From positions 2,431,595-2,495,594 of the forward strand of contig NZ_FWWY01000001.1 in the NCBI RefSeq assembly GCF_900176145.1: a stretch of DNA of 64,000 nucleotides, read 5' to 3'. The notes under the pieces were generated by a model. It made no database searches. It saw only the letters and a list, made by a program, of their open reading frames with translations, and was not told where the DNA came from. This DNA comes from Sulfobacillus thermosulfidooxidans DSM 9293 (GTDB lineage Bacteria > Bacillota > Sulfobacillia > Sulfobacillales > Sulfobacillaceae). How positions within the stretch are numbered: position 1 is the stretch's first letter; every line of letters starts with the position of its first letter. Below, in pieces: positions 47,580-57,565 of this stretch. Both the position numbers and the translations under genes were made by a program.

Positions 47580-48862
47580 GACAAATCCTCCTCAATCGTC
47601 ATACGAGGCGCAATGGCTCTGGACGCTGCAAATTGCGGAGCGACGAGAACGTAAACTCCAAAGGCTACAACCATTCCAATCACAGCGTCTGATAAGCCTG
47701 GCGCAACGATATGGGCCAATAATGATGATGCTGCCCCAGCGCCCCAGCTAGCAAAAGCGATTTTAGGGACGGTAACGTCCGAGTTCTTAAACATAGTAAA
47801 ATGCCCAATAATTGTTCCTCCAATGCCCGGAACAATAACGCCTAAGAAAGAGAGCCAAGTCGCGAGCAAATTCCACATTCCTGCGGCAGCCGCAGAAATG
47901 CCAACTATTCCTAATACGAAAGCCATCCAGCGTAGTTTTTTTCCTAGGATCTGAGACCACCCGACTGCGGCGTTGTACAAACAATGGGAACACACAGAGC
48001 CAGAATTGACAAACAAGAATGCCGCAGCAATCAGACCTCCTACCGGTCCCAAGCGCGCGATAATCGCAGAAAAGTCGCCATTGGAAGAGGCTCCGGCGGC
48101 GGTGACCACCGCTCCAAAAAACATGGACATGAAATTAGCAAATGGAAAAGCTGTAAATGTTGCAATCACCGCATCTCGAGGAGACTTAGCCCACCGAGTA
48201 AAATCCGGTGTCATAGTGCCGGAATCAATAAATAGCGCAATGACCATTGTCACTGCAAGTCCAAAACTTATGCCGTTAGCGGGATGGCCAGCGAATTGAA
48301 AAATTTGGGACCACGTAGTGTGGGTAAGCGCAATATTCACCGCATAGAGTCCTAAAATCAGGAAGAAGGGAACAGATAGGGCACCGATGACCGAAAGAGC
48401 GCGAACACCAATAATCGTAATGCCCATGAAAAGAATGCCCGCGAGAATATCTATCCAAAAGACGCTGGTCCCCAGTGAACTGTGTAAGCTGGCGCCGGTT
48501 AATCCAGTTTGCACGGCGAACCAGCCAATGACAATGGTCGATAATAAACCGGATGTTACGCGGTAACCTTTAGGACCAAACACGCGAGTGGCCACTAGCG
48601 CAAAAGACATACCAGTTTTAGCTGCAATAGAACTTTGCATGCCGACATAAGCGAATAGGATCAAATTGCCAAGTAGCATGGCTAGAATTCCGGTACGAAA
48701 TCCTAGAGCACTGACAATACTTCCGCCTACCAAGGCGCCAGTAATAACCATGGGAAATCCGATCCACACTAACGAAACCGATAACAGCGATTTACGTCGT
48801 TGTTCTGGAACAGGTTGATGTTCAAACTCGTTCTCAAGAAAAGAATGCTCTTCCTTGACCAT
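47576..48862 (-). CDS. NCS1-type nucleobase/hydantoin-like permease
   Basis: A 428-residue membrane protein of about 12 spans: [23 protein letters not shown] opens the transporter and [13 protein letters not shown] is the loop typical of nucleobase:cation symporter-1 (cytosine, allantoin, hydantoin) carriers. The start at ATG 48862 (MVKEEHS) is set by GGAGGTGA 5 bases upstream; the upstream ATG at 48898 is less likely. It is translationally coupled to the biuret-hydrolase-like gene and divergent from the PucR regulator, whose activation target it probably is. Confidence 0.9.
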   Translation of the reverse strand: MVKEEHSFLENEFEHQPVPEQRRKSLLSVSLVWIGFPMVITGALVGGSIVSALGFRTGILAMLLGNLILFAYVGMQSSIAAKTGMSFALVATRVFGPKGYRVTSGLLSTIVIGWFAVQTGLTGASLHSSLGTSVFWIDILAGILFMGITIIGVRALSVIGALSVPFFLILGLYAVNIALTHTTWSQIFQFAGHPANGISFGLAVTMVIALFIDSGTMTPDFTRWAKSPRDAVIATFTAFPFANFMSMFFGAVVTAAGASSNGDFSAIIARLGPVGGLIAAAFLFVNSGSVCSHCLYNAAVGWSQILGKKLRWMAFVLGIVGISAAAAGMWNLLATWLSFLGVIVPGIGGTIIGHFTMFKNSDVTVPKIAFASWGAGAASSLLAHIVAPGLSDAVIGMVVAFGVYVLVAPQFAASRAIAPRMTIEEDLS

Positions 48863-49019
48863 GTCATTCACCTCCACATAAACCTTACATGAAATCATAT
48901 AAAATTGTCATTGTGTGAATTAATTAAATACAAGGTCTTACATTTATGGTTAGACTACAATAGAATGTGTGTTCTAATATAGGTAAAAATGTTAGAAAAG
49001 ATTCCGGGGGAATTGTGAT

Positions 49020-50501
49020 ATGGCGTCTGTGGTTGACTTATTAAGTCTTCCTAGTCTGGATGGGGCAACAATCGCTGTAGGAGGTAATGGTCAATCTAAG
49101 CAAGTATTGAGTGCCAATGTCATGGCGGTGCCTGATATTGCGATGTGGGCTCAGCCCGGAGATTTTTTGATTACCACGGGCTTTATTTTCCGGGATCAAC
49201 CCCACATATGGGGCGACTTAGTCAGACAATTGGCCGACATTGGTGTAGCGACCTTGGCGTTTAAACCAGGCCGATTTGTCGAAGAGATCCCAATTGAATT
49301 GCTACAGGCAGCACAAAAATATCATCTGCCAATTGTGTGGTTGCCAGAGCATGTGATTTTTTCTCGGGCTGTATTCGAAATTGTTGAGTACATTCTTAAT
49401 GAACGGACGACATCTGATTATCATTTGATGAGCTTAATGCGATTAGGCCTGGATCATGGGTTAACCGCTGTGGTGCATGAAATAGGGCGACATTTTAATC
49501 GGCCGTTAGCGGTTCTTTCATCGCGTGGACAAATCTTAGCAAATGAAGGGTTTGATGACTCTTTTCTATCACAATGGCGACTAGGAAACCCCATGCCCGA
49601 AAAAGCGGGCGGTACCGTGAAGATTATGACGATGCCAGAACACACTACAGGATCAACGATGTTATTGGCCGTTGGTCCAACGTCAGATAACCAGCCGAGC
49701 CATCAAGGAGATATTTATATTATTCGAAATATCTTATCGGTACTTCTCGTACACCAAGAAATTACCTTATCTGTTGAACAAAAATACCGCGATATGTTTT
49801 TTCGCGATTGGTTTCACGGTCATCATTATGATAATCACGAAATTGAGTCATGGTCTAGACGATTAGGAATTCATTTGCCTTCGCAATTCCGCATCTTATC
49901 GATTGTTTCTATCAATAAAGCATTGTGGGAAGTGTGGTCCCAACTTGTGGAAATGGAACCTTCACTAGCCGCTCGAGGAACTTTAGTGGGCGATGATATT
50001 CTCATTATTGAACGCTCAGACATTGTAACTTCCCGGATTGGCGGCATCCTCGATGCGTTAGATGTTTCATTTGTGGGAGGATTAAGCGCTGAACATACAG
50101 ATTGGCAACACGTTCACACAGCCATTAATGAGGCTCGAGTTAGTAGAACCATAGCGACTGAAAAACAAGGCTCTGGATTTCTTGGATATGATCAGCTTGG
50201 AGCCGAGTTATTACTTCATGAGTTGGGAAAAAACCCTAAAGCAGCAGCTTTTTGTCGTAGCCTCTTTGAACCTTTATTGCAGTATGATAGGCAAAATAAT
50301 ACGGATTTGTTGTTGACGTTGAAAACGTACTTGGAATGCCGGCGGGTTAAAGACACGGCAACACAATTATATACGCACTATAATACGGTTCTCTATCGCC
50401 TTGCGCGAATTCAAGAAATCTTGGGAGTTCGGTTGGACGATCCCGAAGAACAATTTGTTCTCCAGCTAGGTATTCGGATGATGCCATATTTCGAGAAATA
50501 G
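49020..50501 (+). CDS. PucR-family transcriptional regulator
   Basis: A 493-residue regulator. The N-terminal PucR-type domain (about 1-125: VVDLLSLPSLDGATIAVGG ... PGDFLITTGFIFRD) is a ligand-sensing module first seen in purine catabolism control. The C-terminal PucR helix-turn-helix has LLLTLKTYLECRRVKDTATQLYTHYNTVLYRLARIQEILG (about 420-460). GGGGGAA precedes the ATG at 49020. It is divergent from the permease-hydrolase pair across a 157-base gap and may also act on the minus-strand catabolic run on its other side. Confidence 0.9.
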   Translation: MASVVDLLSLPSLDGATIAVGGNGQSKQVLSANVMAVPDIAMWAQPGDFLITTGFIFRDQPHIWGDLVRQLADIGVATLAFKPGRFVEEIPIELLQAAQKYHLPIVWLPEHVIFSRAVFEIVEYILNERTTSDYHLMSLMRLGLDHGLTAVVHEIGRHFNRPLAVLSSRGQILANEGFDDSFLSQWRLGNPMPEKAGGTVKIMTMPEHTTGSTMLLAVGPTSDNQPSHQGDIYIIRNILSVLLVHQEITLSVEQKYRDMFFRDWFHGHHYDNHEIESWSRRLGIHLPSQFRILSIVSINKALWEVWSQLVEMEPSLAARGTLVGDDILIIERSDIVTSRIGGILDALDVSFVGGLSAEHTDWQHVHTAINEARVSRTIATEKQGSGFLGYDQLGAELLLHELGKNPKAAAFCRSLFEPLLQYDRQNNTDLLLTLKTYLECRRVKDTATQLYTHYNTVLYRLARIQEILGVRLDDPEEQFVLQLGIRMMPYFEK

Positions 50502-51074
50502 TCATGACTGTACAAGGATAAGTTAATGTAGGGGTTAACAAACTTCAATTCCTCCGAGTATTTCTAGAACGAGGTCCGTTTCAAAGAACAATCGTAAGAT
50601 TGTGCACCGACAACGTGACAACGGATAAAGCCATCGGCATTAGTGACCAGACTCTAAACTAGCAGTCTCCTGGCGTTATGTCTGAGAGTGTGTTGGCCGG
50701 ACCTTGTTCTTTAAACAGGCAGACATGGGCTTTGACCATAATCCGAACGGTTCCAAAAATATCATCGTCGTATGTAATCACAGTTTTTAAGTTGCCGTCG
50801 TTGGGTCTCTCACATCCGGTAAATCTCCGCGGGACGGAACTTGGGGTTAAGGACAACATTATCGCGATAATCAGTTGGCATTAAGAATTCAGGTGACGCC
50901 GAGGCCCGTAATTTTCCCAATAAGGATGATTTGAGACCAACTTTTGGGAACAAAGGATTGTGCTTAAATTCATTGGGATGAATTATGATCGGACATGGTT
51001 CTCTCTTTTATAGTACACTGATAAAACTATCGGCGAAGCTGCCTCTTTTAATGTCGTGGCCGCGTCACGATTTA
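50502..51074. other. Convergent intergenic region with a perfect palindrome
   Basis: About 570 bases between the PucR gene and the last gene of the catabolic run. Short frames on both strands (50659-50884) look random. A perfect 14-base palindrome ATTATCGCGATAAT lies at 50858-50871. No good terminator is visible. Confidence 0.4.
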
Positions 51075-52310
51075 TTACAATCGAATTAGATTTCCATTAA
51101 CAAATCCCTGATAAATTGGATTATGCCCTGCTCGATATGGAATGCTTTCTAATTGATCGGTGTCTAGAATTAGAATGTCGGCACGTTTTCCGACTTCGAG
51201 CGATCCGACTTCTCGTTCTATCCCTAACACATATGCCGGGTTAATTGTGACGGCACTTAGGGCTTCTTCAGGTGTGAGACCAAAAAGATGCACCGCTAAT
51301 GAGATAATGAGCGGCATATGAGAAATCGGTGCTGTTCCGGGATTAAAATCTGAGGCGATAGCAATTGCCGCATTGTGATCGATGAGCGCCCGAGCTGGAG
51401 GATAGGGTTTGTGATTCATACTATAGGTGGCAGCTGGCAAGAGTACGGCTACGGAATGCGAATGACCAAAGGATACGACATCTTCGGAACTAATATGATC
51501 CAAATGATCAATGCCGCGGGCACCGAGCACCAGAGCCAAGGCGGTTCCTCCCATCTGAGAAAATTGATCACTATGTACCCGAAGAATTAAATTGAGACGT
51601 TGCGCCGCTTGTAAAAATCTCTGTGCTTGCTCTGGCGTAAAAGCTGTCGACTCAATAAACACATCGACAGCATCAAGGAGTTGTCTCTCGTATGCTGCCG
51701 GCAGAAGCTCATGAATGACGACATCGACCCAGTTATCTGGAGTATATCCTGGCGGGATCGCGTGAAGAAACAACCCTGTGGCGGTAATGCGCTGATCGAG
51801 GCGATGTTTTAGACGGTGAATGAGTGCGAGTTGACGTAGTTCTCCTTCGACACTAAGTCCATAGCCACTCTTCATTTCAAACGCGGTCGTCCCAGTGGAT
51901 AACATCTCGCGTGCTAACGATTCCGTAAAGGTGAGGATCTCCTCATCGCTTTGGGTATCAAGTTGGCGACTCGACCGGGCAATGCCGCCTTTACCACGGC
52001 CCAGGTCTTGATAGGATTGGCCCAAAAGACGACTTCGGTATTCATCGGCTCGCCAACCCGCAAAGGGTAAGTGAGTATGGCAGTCTACAAAACCCGGAAT
52101 GACAATACGGCCTTGCGCATCCACAACCTGTTCTGGATTGGGATAAGCTTGTAGAACATCCTCTGTGGGTCCGAGTGCCTTAATAAGACCGTCTTTGATG
52201 ACAATCGCCCCGTCATGCACAATAGCTTGATTGCCGAGTTCTACGCCCCGTCTGGGCGCCTGGGGCGTGGTGACCGGATAAATGGTTCCGTGAATAATGA
52301 GATGATACAT
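51075..52310 (-). CDS. hutI: Imidazolonepropionase-like amidohydrolase
   Basis: A 411-residue metal-dependent amidohydrolase with close HutI features: PGFVDCHTHLPFAGWRADEY, GKGGIARSSR, EMKSGYGLSVEGEL, RVHSDQFSQMGG, DHLDHIS, VAVLLPAATY and ASDFNPGTAP. HutI opens the imidazolone ring of 4-imidazolone-5-propanoate to formiminoglutamate. No hutH or hutU is nearby, so the substrate here may be another imidazolone. GGAGCTGA lies 6 bases before the ATG. It is the last gene of a seven-gene minus-strand run. The gene symbol reflects the family, not a proven reaction. Confidence 0.88.
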   Translation of the reverse strand: MYHLIIHGTIYPVTTPQAPRRGVELGNQAIVHDGAIVIKDGLIKALGPTEDVLQAYPNPEQVVDAQGRIVIPGFVDCHTHLPFAGWRADEYRSRLLGQSYQDLGRGKGGIARSSRQLDTQSDEEILTFTESLAREMLSTGTTAFEMKSGYGLSVEGELRQLALIHRLKHRLDQRITATGLFLHAIPPGYTPDNWVDVVIHELLPAAYERQLLDAVDVFIESTAFTPEQAQRFLQAAQRLNLILRVHSDQFSQMGGTALALVLGARGIDHLDHISSEDVVSFGHSHSVAVLLPAATYSMNHKPYPPARALIDHNAAIAIASDFNPGTAPISHMPLIISLAVHLFGLTPEEALSAVTINPAYVLGIEREVGSLEVGKRADILILDTDQLESIPYRAGHNPIYQGFVNGNLIRL

Positions 52311-52361
52311 TATGATTCAGCTCCTGTCTGGTTCAGGTTCTCGGCAATATTCTGCCAGATT

Positions 52362-54926
52362 CTATAGGCTTAAGGTCCATGGAACTGTCAAGATCTGTTC
52401 GGGATCAAAGATTTGTTTAAGGCCCCGGACATAGGGCTGCCAAGTGGGATAGGGGAGGCTCCATTTCTCGTTGGGATGCCATACCCGGTGAAGACCTGGT
52501 AGCATCTTGGGACAAGGAAGTTGGCCATAAATTTCATATGCCCCCGATGCGGGGAACAAGGTAAATAGATGATCGACTAACACCGGTATAAGATTGAGCA
52601 GATCAGTGGGCCAGACCCCGCCTTCATAGCAGGAGACATATTGTTGCCATGCTTGATGAATAATAGACTCTCGCTCTATATCAAAGTCATCTTGTGAACC
52701 AGATTGTTGCCATGTCAACTCGGCTTGATAGGAGAGGGCAAGATGTTCAGCCCATCTCATCATTTCAGCGTAGTGAGGACCCAAGACACGGATTACCAGT
52801 TCGGGATCGGTAAGGGACCAGCGTTTTAAAAAGATTGCTTCAGGCCGGTACGCGTGAGAACCGAACTCGATGGCGAGATTTAATAATGGCTCAAGGGATT
52901 TGGCCCGAAAGATGCCCAAGAAAATGATGTGGGGCATGACCTCACACCTTAAGGTGACCGATGTGATAAGGCCCAAAGCTCCCCAAGAGCCGATGAACAA
53001 TTTTTTGACATCATAGCCGGCAACATCCTTGACCGCTTTACTACCGAATTTGAGATGTCGACCCTGTCCATCCATAACCGATACTGCCAAGAGACTTTCG
53101 CGCCATCCAAATTGATAACTATGATGCCATGACCTGGCATGGCGGCTGATTAGGCCTCCAAGCGTGCCGTGAGGATTAGCATTCAGCAATGGATGCGCAA
53201 GATGATAAGAGGCGAGAAACTTGGTCAGCTCATCATTTCGGATTCCCGCACCAACTGTGATAGACAAGCTAGCGGGATCAAATTCATGAATGGAATCAAA
53301 GGCGCGAAGAGATAAGGATTGAACCATCTGTTCTTCAGGATGCAAGATATTCTGCCAGTATCCCATGCCTTGAACAGTTAACGTGAGATGCCTACGGCAC
53401 GCGTGTTGAATGATCTCACGCAGTTCGTGAAGATCCGTCGGCTGCCAAGGGATAGGAGACAATAGGGATGCAAAGGAAGCGGGAGAACTCCCATGCGAGT
53501 GGTGCTGATCTTGATGGGCCGTCATATCAATGGCAATACCGGGATTTAAACGGCAGCGTGGGTCAAAACATTGTTTAATGGCTGTAAAAATGTGTTGTTC
53601 CTCAGCCCCATACATGAGTCCCAAATAGGGTAGTTTTTCTTGGCCAATGCCATGCTCGCCTGATATTGTTCCGCCTAAAGCCACGGCTTCTTGGAGAATT
53701 TCGCCGACCATGGCCTGTGCATTGGCGAATTCTTTGGGGGATCTGGGGTGATAAGGAATATCAGGATGAAGATTCCCATCGCCCGCATGAGCAACGGTAA
53801 TGATGGGCATGGCATAGTGCGATTGAATTTGCTCAAGACGTTGTAAAAGGGATTGGAGTTGCGATAGAGGTACTGTCACGTCTTGGACCCATAATCTAGG
53901 AGCCAGGCGTGCTGCTGCCCCATATTGCGCCCGCCGTCCTTTCCACCAAGAATCGGATTGGATAGTTGTTTCGGCCATGTGAACCTTTAGAGCCCTATGA
54001 CTTATCGCGAGCTCTTTTAGGGTTGTTGACTCTTGAAGCACGCGATTTGGCGATGTGTGAATGTCGATCAATAATGCCGCTCGAGCATCCCCGAAATCCA
54101 TGTCGGGCATGAGGGGTTGAATCACCTTCAAAGACGCCTGGTCCAAAAGTTCTAAGGCGCTTAGGGAAAGAGGGGCACGTAAAATGGCCATAGCCATATC
54201 GGCTGCCTCGGGTAGGCTTGAAAACGTGATGAGCATCGTGGCCACGTGGGGCCATTTCGGCAGAATATTTAAAACAACGGTATCGACTATAGCCAATGTG
54301 CCTTCTGATCCAACAAGTAACCCTGTCATATCAAGGGTGGTCCGGTAGTCGTGAATGGTGGGCGTCAAAAGCCCTTTATCCCCGATATAGACATGCATTT
54401 GCAGGACATGTTGAGTGGTCACACCATAGGACACGCCATGAATACCTCCTGCATTTTCGCCAACATTGCCGCCAATTGTGGAAATGTGATAACTGCCCGG
54501 ATCTGGTCCATAATGATATCCGAAAGGATTGAGTCGCTGGTTTATTGACGCGGTTAACACACCGGATTCGACGACAATATAGCGGTTGATAAGATCGTGA
54601 TGCATCCAACTCTGAAGGCGGACCAGGGCAATGACAATACCGCCCATTGTAGGAACTGTGCCGCCGCACAAATTCGTCCCCGAACCCCGGACGACAATAG
54701 GAATGTGCGGAAACGATTCGAGAATTTCGAGAACCTGGCGCAGGGAATCGATTGACGGGGGAAAGACGACCATTTCCGGATATCCCAACTGTCCCGTCGC
54801 ATCATACCCGTAGGCGGCTAGTGCGTCTGAACGAGAAATGATGGCATCTTGGCCGACAATAGGCCGGAGCGCTTGGATGATTTTATGCTTTTGTTCGGCA
54901 CAGAGACATGGCGTGGAAATTTTCAC
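52362..54926 (-). CDS. GlcD-GlcE fusion, FAD-linked 2-hydroxyacid dehydrogenase
   Basis: An 854-residue protein. Residues about 1-470 are GlcD-like (FAD loop VVRGSGTNLCGGTVPTMGG, NVGENAGGIHGVSYG, HAGDGNLHPDI, GTISGEHGIGQEKL). Residues about 490-854 are GlcE-like (KAVKDVAGYDVKKLFIGSWGALG). These are normally separate subunits of glycolate oxidase. The iron-sulfur subunit GlcF is missing from the neighbourhood, so electrons must go to another acceptor. It would oxidise a 2-hydroxyacid. The GTG start overlaps the stop of the AcnX small subunit (GTGA), and translation is probably coupled, since no separate ribosome site is seen. Confidence 0.9.
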   Translation of the reverse strand: MKISTPCLCAEQKHKIIQALRPIVGQDAIISRSDALAAYGYDATGQLGYPEMVVFPPSIDSLRQVLEILESFPHIPIVVRGSGTNLCGGTVPTMGGIVIALVRLQSWMHHDLINRYIVVESGVLTASINQRLNPFGYHYGPDPGSYHISTIGGNVGENAGGIHGVSYGVTTQHVLQMHVYIGDKGLLTPTIHDYRTTLDMTGLLVGSEGTLAIVDTVVLNILPKWPHVATMLITFSSLPEAADMAMAILRAPLSLSALELLDQASLKVIQPLMPDMDFGDARAALLIDIHTSPNRVLQESTTLKELAISHRALKVHMAETTIQSDSWWKGRRAQYGAAARLAPRLWVQDVTVPLSQLQSLLQRLEQIQSHYAMPIITVAHAGDGNLHPDIPYHPRSPKEFANAQAMVGEILQEAVALGGTISGEHGIGQEKLPYLGLMYGAEEQHIFTAIKQCFDPRCRLNPGIAIDMTAHQDQHHSHGSSPASFASLLSPIPWQPTDLHELREIIQHACRRHLTLTVQGMGYWQNILHPEEQMVQSLSLRAFDSIHEFDPASLSITVGAGIRNDELTKFLASYHLAHPLLNANPHGTLGGLISRHARSWHHSYQFGWRESLLAVSVMDGQGRHLKFGSKAVKDVAGYDVKKLFIGSWGALGLITSVTLRCEVMPHIIFLGIFRAKSLEPLLNLAIEFGSHAYRPEAIFLKRWSLTDPELVIRVLGPHYAEMMRWAEHLALSYQAELTWQQSGSQDDFDIERESIIHQAWQQYVSCYEGGVWPTDLLNLIPVLVDHLFTLFPASGAYEIYGQLPCPKMLPGLHRVWHPNEKWSLPYPTWQPYVRGLKQIFDPEQILTVPWTLSL

Positions 54927-55348
54927 GTTGGCATCACGCGGATGAGTTCCCCGTCGGCATCGAGATGAAGCATCACGCCTGAATCGATCTGGTTATAAAA
55001 GGCGGGATCTACGCGGTCAACCATCGGAATATCTAGAATAATGCAACTGGCCACAAGCACAGTATCCGGGTATTGGACGACAATGGCTTTGGGAGCATTG
55101 CCGTTCATAGCTAATTGATAGAGACCGTCGGTTTGAACCACCGAGCTACCCTTGCCACTGGGGAAAATGACGATTTTATGAGCGAGACTCTGGCCTTTTA
55201 AGGCATGACCGTCTTCCAGCACTATGCCGGTTTTGGGATCACAGAGGTAAAAACAGATATCGTCGGGAGAGATAATACAAGGAGCCTCGACCATTCCTCC
55301 CGATATTTTATGGCAATGAAACGCGTCTGAGTAGTGCATAGAATTCAC
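54923..55348 (-). CDS. Aconitase-X swivel-domain small subunit
   Basis: A 141-residue protein of the AcnX small-subunit (DUF126) type. It keeps the swivelling-domain hallmark FPSGKGSSVVQTDGLYQLAMNG followed by APKAIVVQ. With the large subunit it should form a hydroxyacid dehydratase, like cis-3-hydroxyproline or mevalonate-5-phosphate dehydratases. The GTG at 55348 overlaps the large-subunit stop (GTGA) with AAGGGGG upstream. It overlaps the next gene as well, so all three are translated in a chain. Confidence 0.87.
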   Translation of the reverse strand: MNSMHYSDAFHCHKISGGMVEAPCIISPDDICFYLCDPKTGIVLEDGHALKGQSLAHKIVIFPSGKGSSVVQTDGLYQLAMNGNAPKAIVVQYPDTVLVASCIILDIPMVDRVDPAFYNQIDSGVMLHLDADGELIRVMPT

Positions 55349-56556
55349 GATGAAATTTCCCCCTTTATCGCTGCCGTTACACAGTCCTCGATGCTACGAA
55401 TGACGAAATCCATGGAACGCCTTGTCGTGTAATAGGCACATTTAGGCGAGTCGGTGGCACCCGTTTTTCCGGCAAGATGAGCCCATATTGGCTGGTCGAC
55501 ACAGGAGTCTTGGAGAATGTGGCCACCAGCTTCTTCGATAATTTGGGCGATACCGAGCCTTTCGGCCAACAGACGGGTATGAGCCGATGTATTGAGCCAC
55601 AGTTCCGTACGTAGTTTGTGTCCATGCACCATCTGGGCGATGTTTTGAATTTGTTTGAGCGTAAGATGCGGACACCCCAGCATCACAAAGTCAATAGGAC
55701 CCGTTTTCTTGGAAATTTGATCATGGACACGTTCTAAATCCTTGTCCGTAATCACGACTGTGTTCAGATCCTTTCGATATCCTGTCGCTTGATCAAGACT
55801 CTGGGCTTCGGGAGTGACGCCCAAAATGTGGTACATGGGAACAGCGCCGGCGGTGTTAAGTTCGGCCCCGAGGTTCATGAGGGCTTCAGGGGTGACGTTT
55901 TCTGGGATACCGATAAAGACGGGGATCTCGCCATGAATCTTTTTAGGAATCGCATAGCCAAGGAGTTGGTAGTCGAAATCCGACCGCAATGAAGCCTCGA
56001 TTTGGACCAAGATCGTTCCGTATCGGGATTCAGGCAACAATAACCCGTATTCCGGAACACGTCCGGTAATCGCCGCACACAAAGCACTTTGAGCCGATTC
56101 ACGGTTCGTCCTGGCCCCATAGTAGACCGCATTCACATAGGGAGTGGCACTGCTTTCCGAAAACGCGACGATTTCATGCAAACGAGGAATATTGTCAAAT
56201 AGATAAGGCGTACAGCTGTAATTTAAAATGGCTCCAATGTTCCGGTAAGCTTGAGCTGTTTGCGCCATTTGCTCCAAGTCCTCGGATTTCACCGTGGTCA
56301 CAGTGGAAAAGTAGGATAGATCAAAGCCGGGATTGACGGTTGGAGGAACACGGCATGAGGCCCCAAGATGGAGAAGTTTTTCCACAAACCACAGATCAGC
56401 TTCTTGATTACTAAGCGCGACATGAGCTCTAGAAATGGGAACCATCCGCTGGGCGTCAAATGCTTCACCAATGCCGACTTGTATGCGCATGGCTAAGGCC
56501 GTTCCTTCGCCGTATTCCCCTTCAAGCATGGCGGTTTCTTCTTCGGTTAAAACCAT
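55345..56556 (-). CDS. Aconitase-X catalytic large subunit
   Basis: A 403-residue DUF521/AcnX protein. Recognisable segments are LSNQEADLWFVEKL, PPTVNPGFDLSYF, FVMLGCPHLTLKQI (a cluster cysteine in GCPH), RTELWLNTSAHTR, LQDSCVDQPIW (second conserved cysteine) and TDSPKCAYYT. The family dehydrates hydroxyacids, usually with an iron-sulfur cluster or single metal. Which hydroxyacid is used is unknown. AAGGAGATG lies about 8 bases before ATG 56556. It is separated from the SDR gene by 67 bases. Confidence 0.9.
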   Translation of the reverse strand: MVLTEEETAMLEGEYGEGTALAMRIQVGIGEAFDAQRMVPISRAHVALSNQEADLWFVEKLLHLGASCRVPPTVNPGFDLSYFSTVTTVKSEDLEQMAQTAQAYRNIGAILNYSCTPYLFDNIPRLHEIVAFSESSATPYVNAVYYGARTNRESAQSALCAAITGRVPEYGLLLPESRYGTILVQIEASLRSDFDYQLLGYAIPKKIHGEIPVFIGIPENVTPEALMNLGAELNTAGAVPMYHILGVTPEAQSLDQATGYRKDLNTVVITDKDLERVHDQISKKTGPIDFVMLGCPHLTLKQIQNIAQMVHGHKLRTELWLNTSAHTRLLAERLGIAQIIEEAGGHILQDSCVDQPIWAHLAGKTGATDSPKCAYYTTRRSMDFVIRSIEDCVTAAIKGEISS

Positions 56557-56623
56557 AACACATCTCCTTCCTGAGGGTTGACGCTGATTCCGTAATGAGT
56601 ACAGGTCCTAGGGATCTTCTCTG

Positions 56624-57415
56624 TTAGTGGCATAGTCGACCGCCATCGACCGGAAGAATGGTTCCGGTAATAAAAGAAGCCTTCTCTGACGCTAAAAAGG
56701 CGATGGCTTGCGCAACATCTGTGGTTGTGCCTAATCGTCGAAGCGGAATATGATCAATCCATTGGCTTGCGGCGGTCTTGGGATCACTAAACAGCGTGTC
56801 GAGCATTGGGGTTGCGACTAATGTAGGGGCTACCGCATTGACACGGATATGATAAGGGGCCCACTCTAGGGCCAACGTTTTGGTTAACTGGACGACTGCA
56901 CCTTTGCTAATCGCATAAACCGCATAGGGAACCATTCCCACAAAACTCAGTTCGGACGCTAAATTGATAATTACCCCGTGATTACGCCGACTCATATAGC
57001 GGGCAACTTGCTGGGCACAAAAGAAAACCCCTTTAACGTTCGTGTCCATGATGGTATTCCACGCATCTTCCGTTACTTCAAGGGCAGGCATTGGAATGTC
57101 GATGCCCGCGTTGTTCACCAAAATATTGATGGGACCGGTGTGCTCTTCGATTTCTTGGACCATTTGGGCAATGCGTTTTGGGCTTTTCATGTCACACAAA
57201 ACTGTATGGACATACTGACCTGTATCCGCGAGGCGTTTTTGAGCGGACTTCAGATGCTCTGGTGATCGGGAACAAATGACAACGGTTGCTCCTAATTCTG
57301 CTAAGATTCGAGCTGTCTCTTCCCCAATGCCCTGACTTCCTCCTGTCACCAGAGCGATTTGGCTCTTTAAAGACATGATCTGCTCTACTGCGTCTTTCAT
57401 CCCGGCGTGTCGCAC
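56624..57415 (-). CDS. Short-chain dehydrogenase/reductase
   Basis: A 263-residue classical SDR: VTGGSQGIGEETA cofactor loop, NNAGIDIPM, INLASELS (catalytic Ser) and YAVYAISKGAVVQLTK (Tyr and Lys), ending GTILPVDGGRLCH. It would oxidise or reduce a secondary alcohol or ketone with NAD(P)H, in this context a pathway intermediate. Either GTG 57415 or ATG 57400 may be used; GAGGAG overlaps the GTG. The gap to the next gene is 67 bases. Confidence 0.88.
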   Translation of the reverse strand: MRHAGMKDAVEQIMSLKSQIALVTGGSQGIGEETARILAELGATVVICSRSPEHLKSAQKRLADTGQYVHTVLCDMKSPKRIAQMVQEIEEHTGPINILVNNAGIDIPMPALEVTEDAWNTIMDTNVKGVFFCAQQVARYMSRRNHGVIINLASELSFVGMVPYAVYAISKGAVVQLTKTLALEWAPYHIRVNAVAPTLVATPMLDTLFSDPKTAASQWIDHIPLRRLGTTTDVAQAIAFLASEKASFITGTILPVDGGRLCH

Positions 57416-57565
57416 TCCTCACTAAGTCTGTATGGGAAATTTCGTGTTCCGTCGTTAGGGAATTTCCCCGATCTGTTCAACCATCCTTAGCCCTAAAGGT
57501 TCTCAGAAAGGTAACCATCAGGTGATAGGGGTTTTTGTTAACACATAAGCATTGTGCCATGGGCT

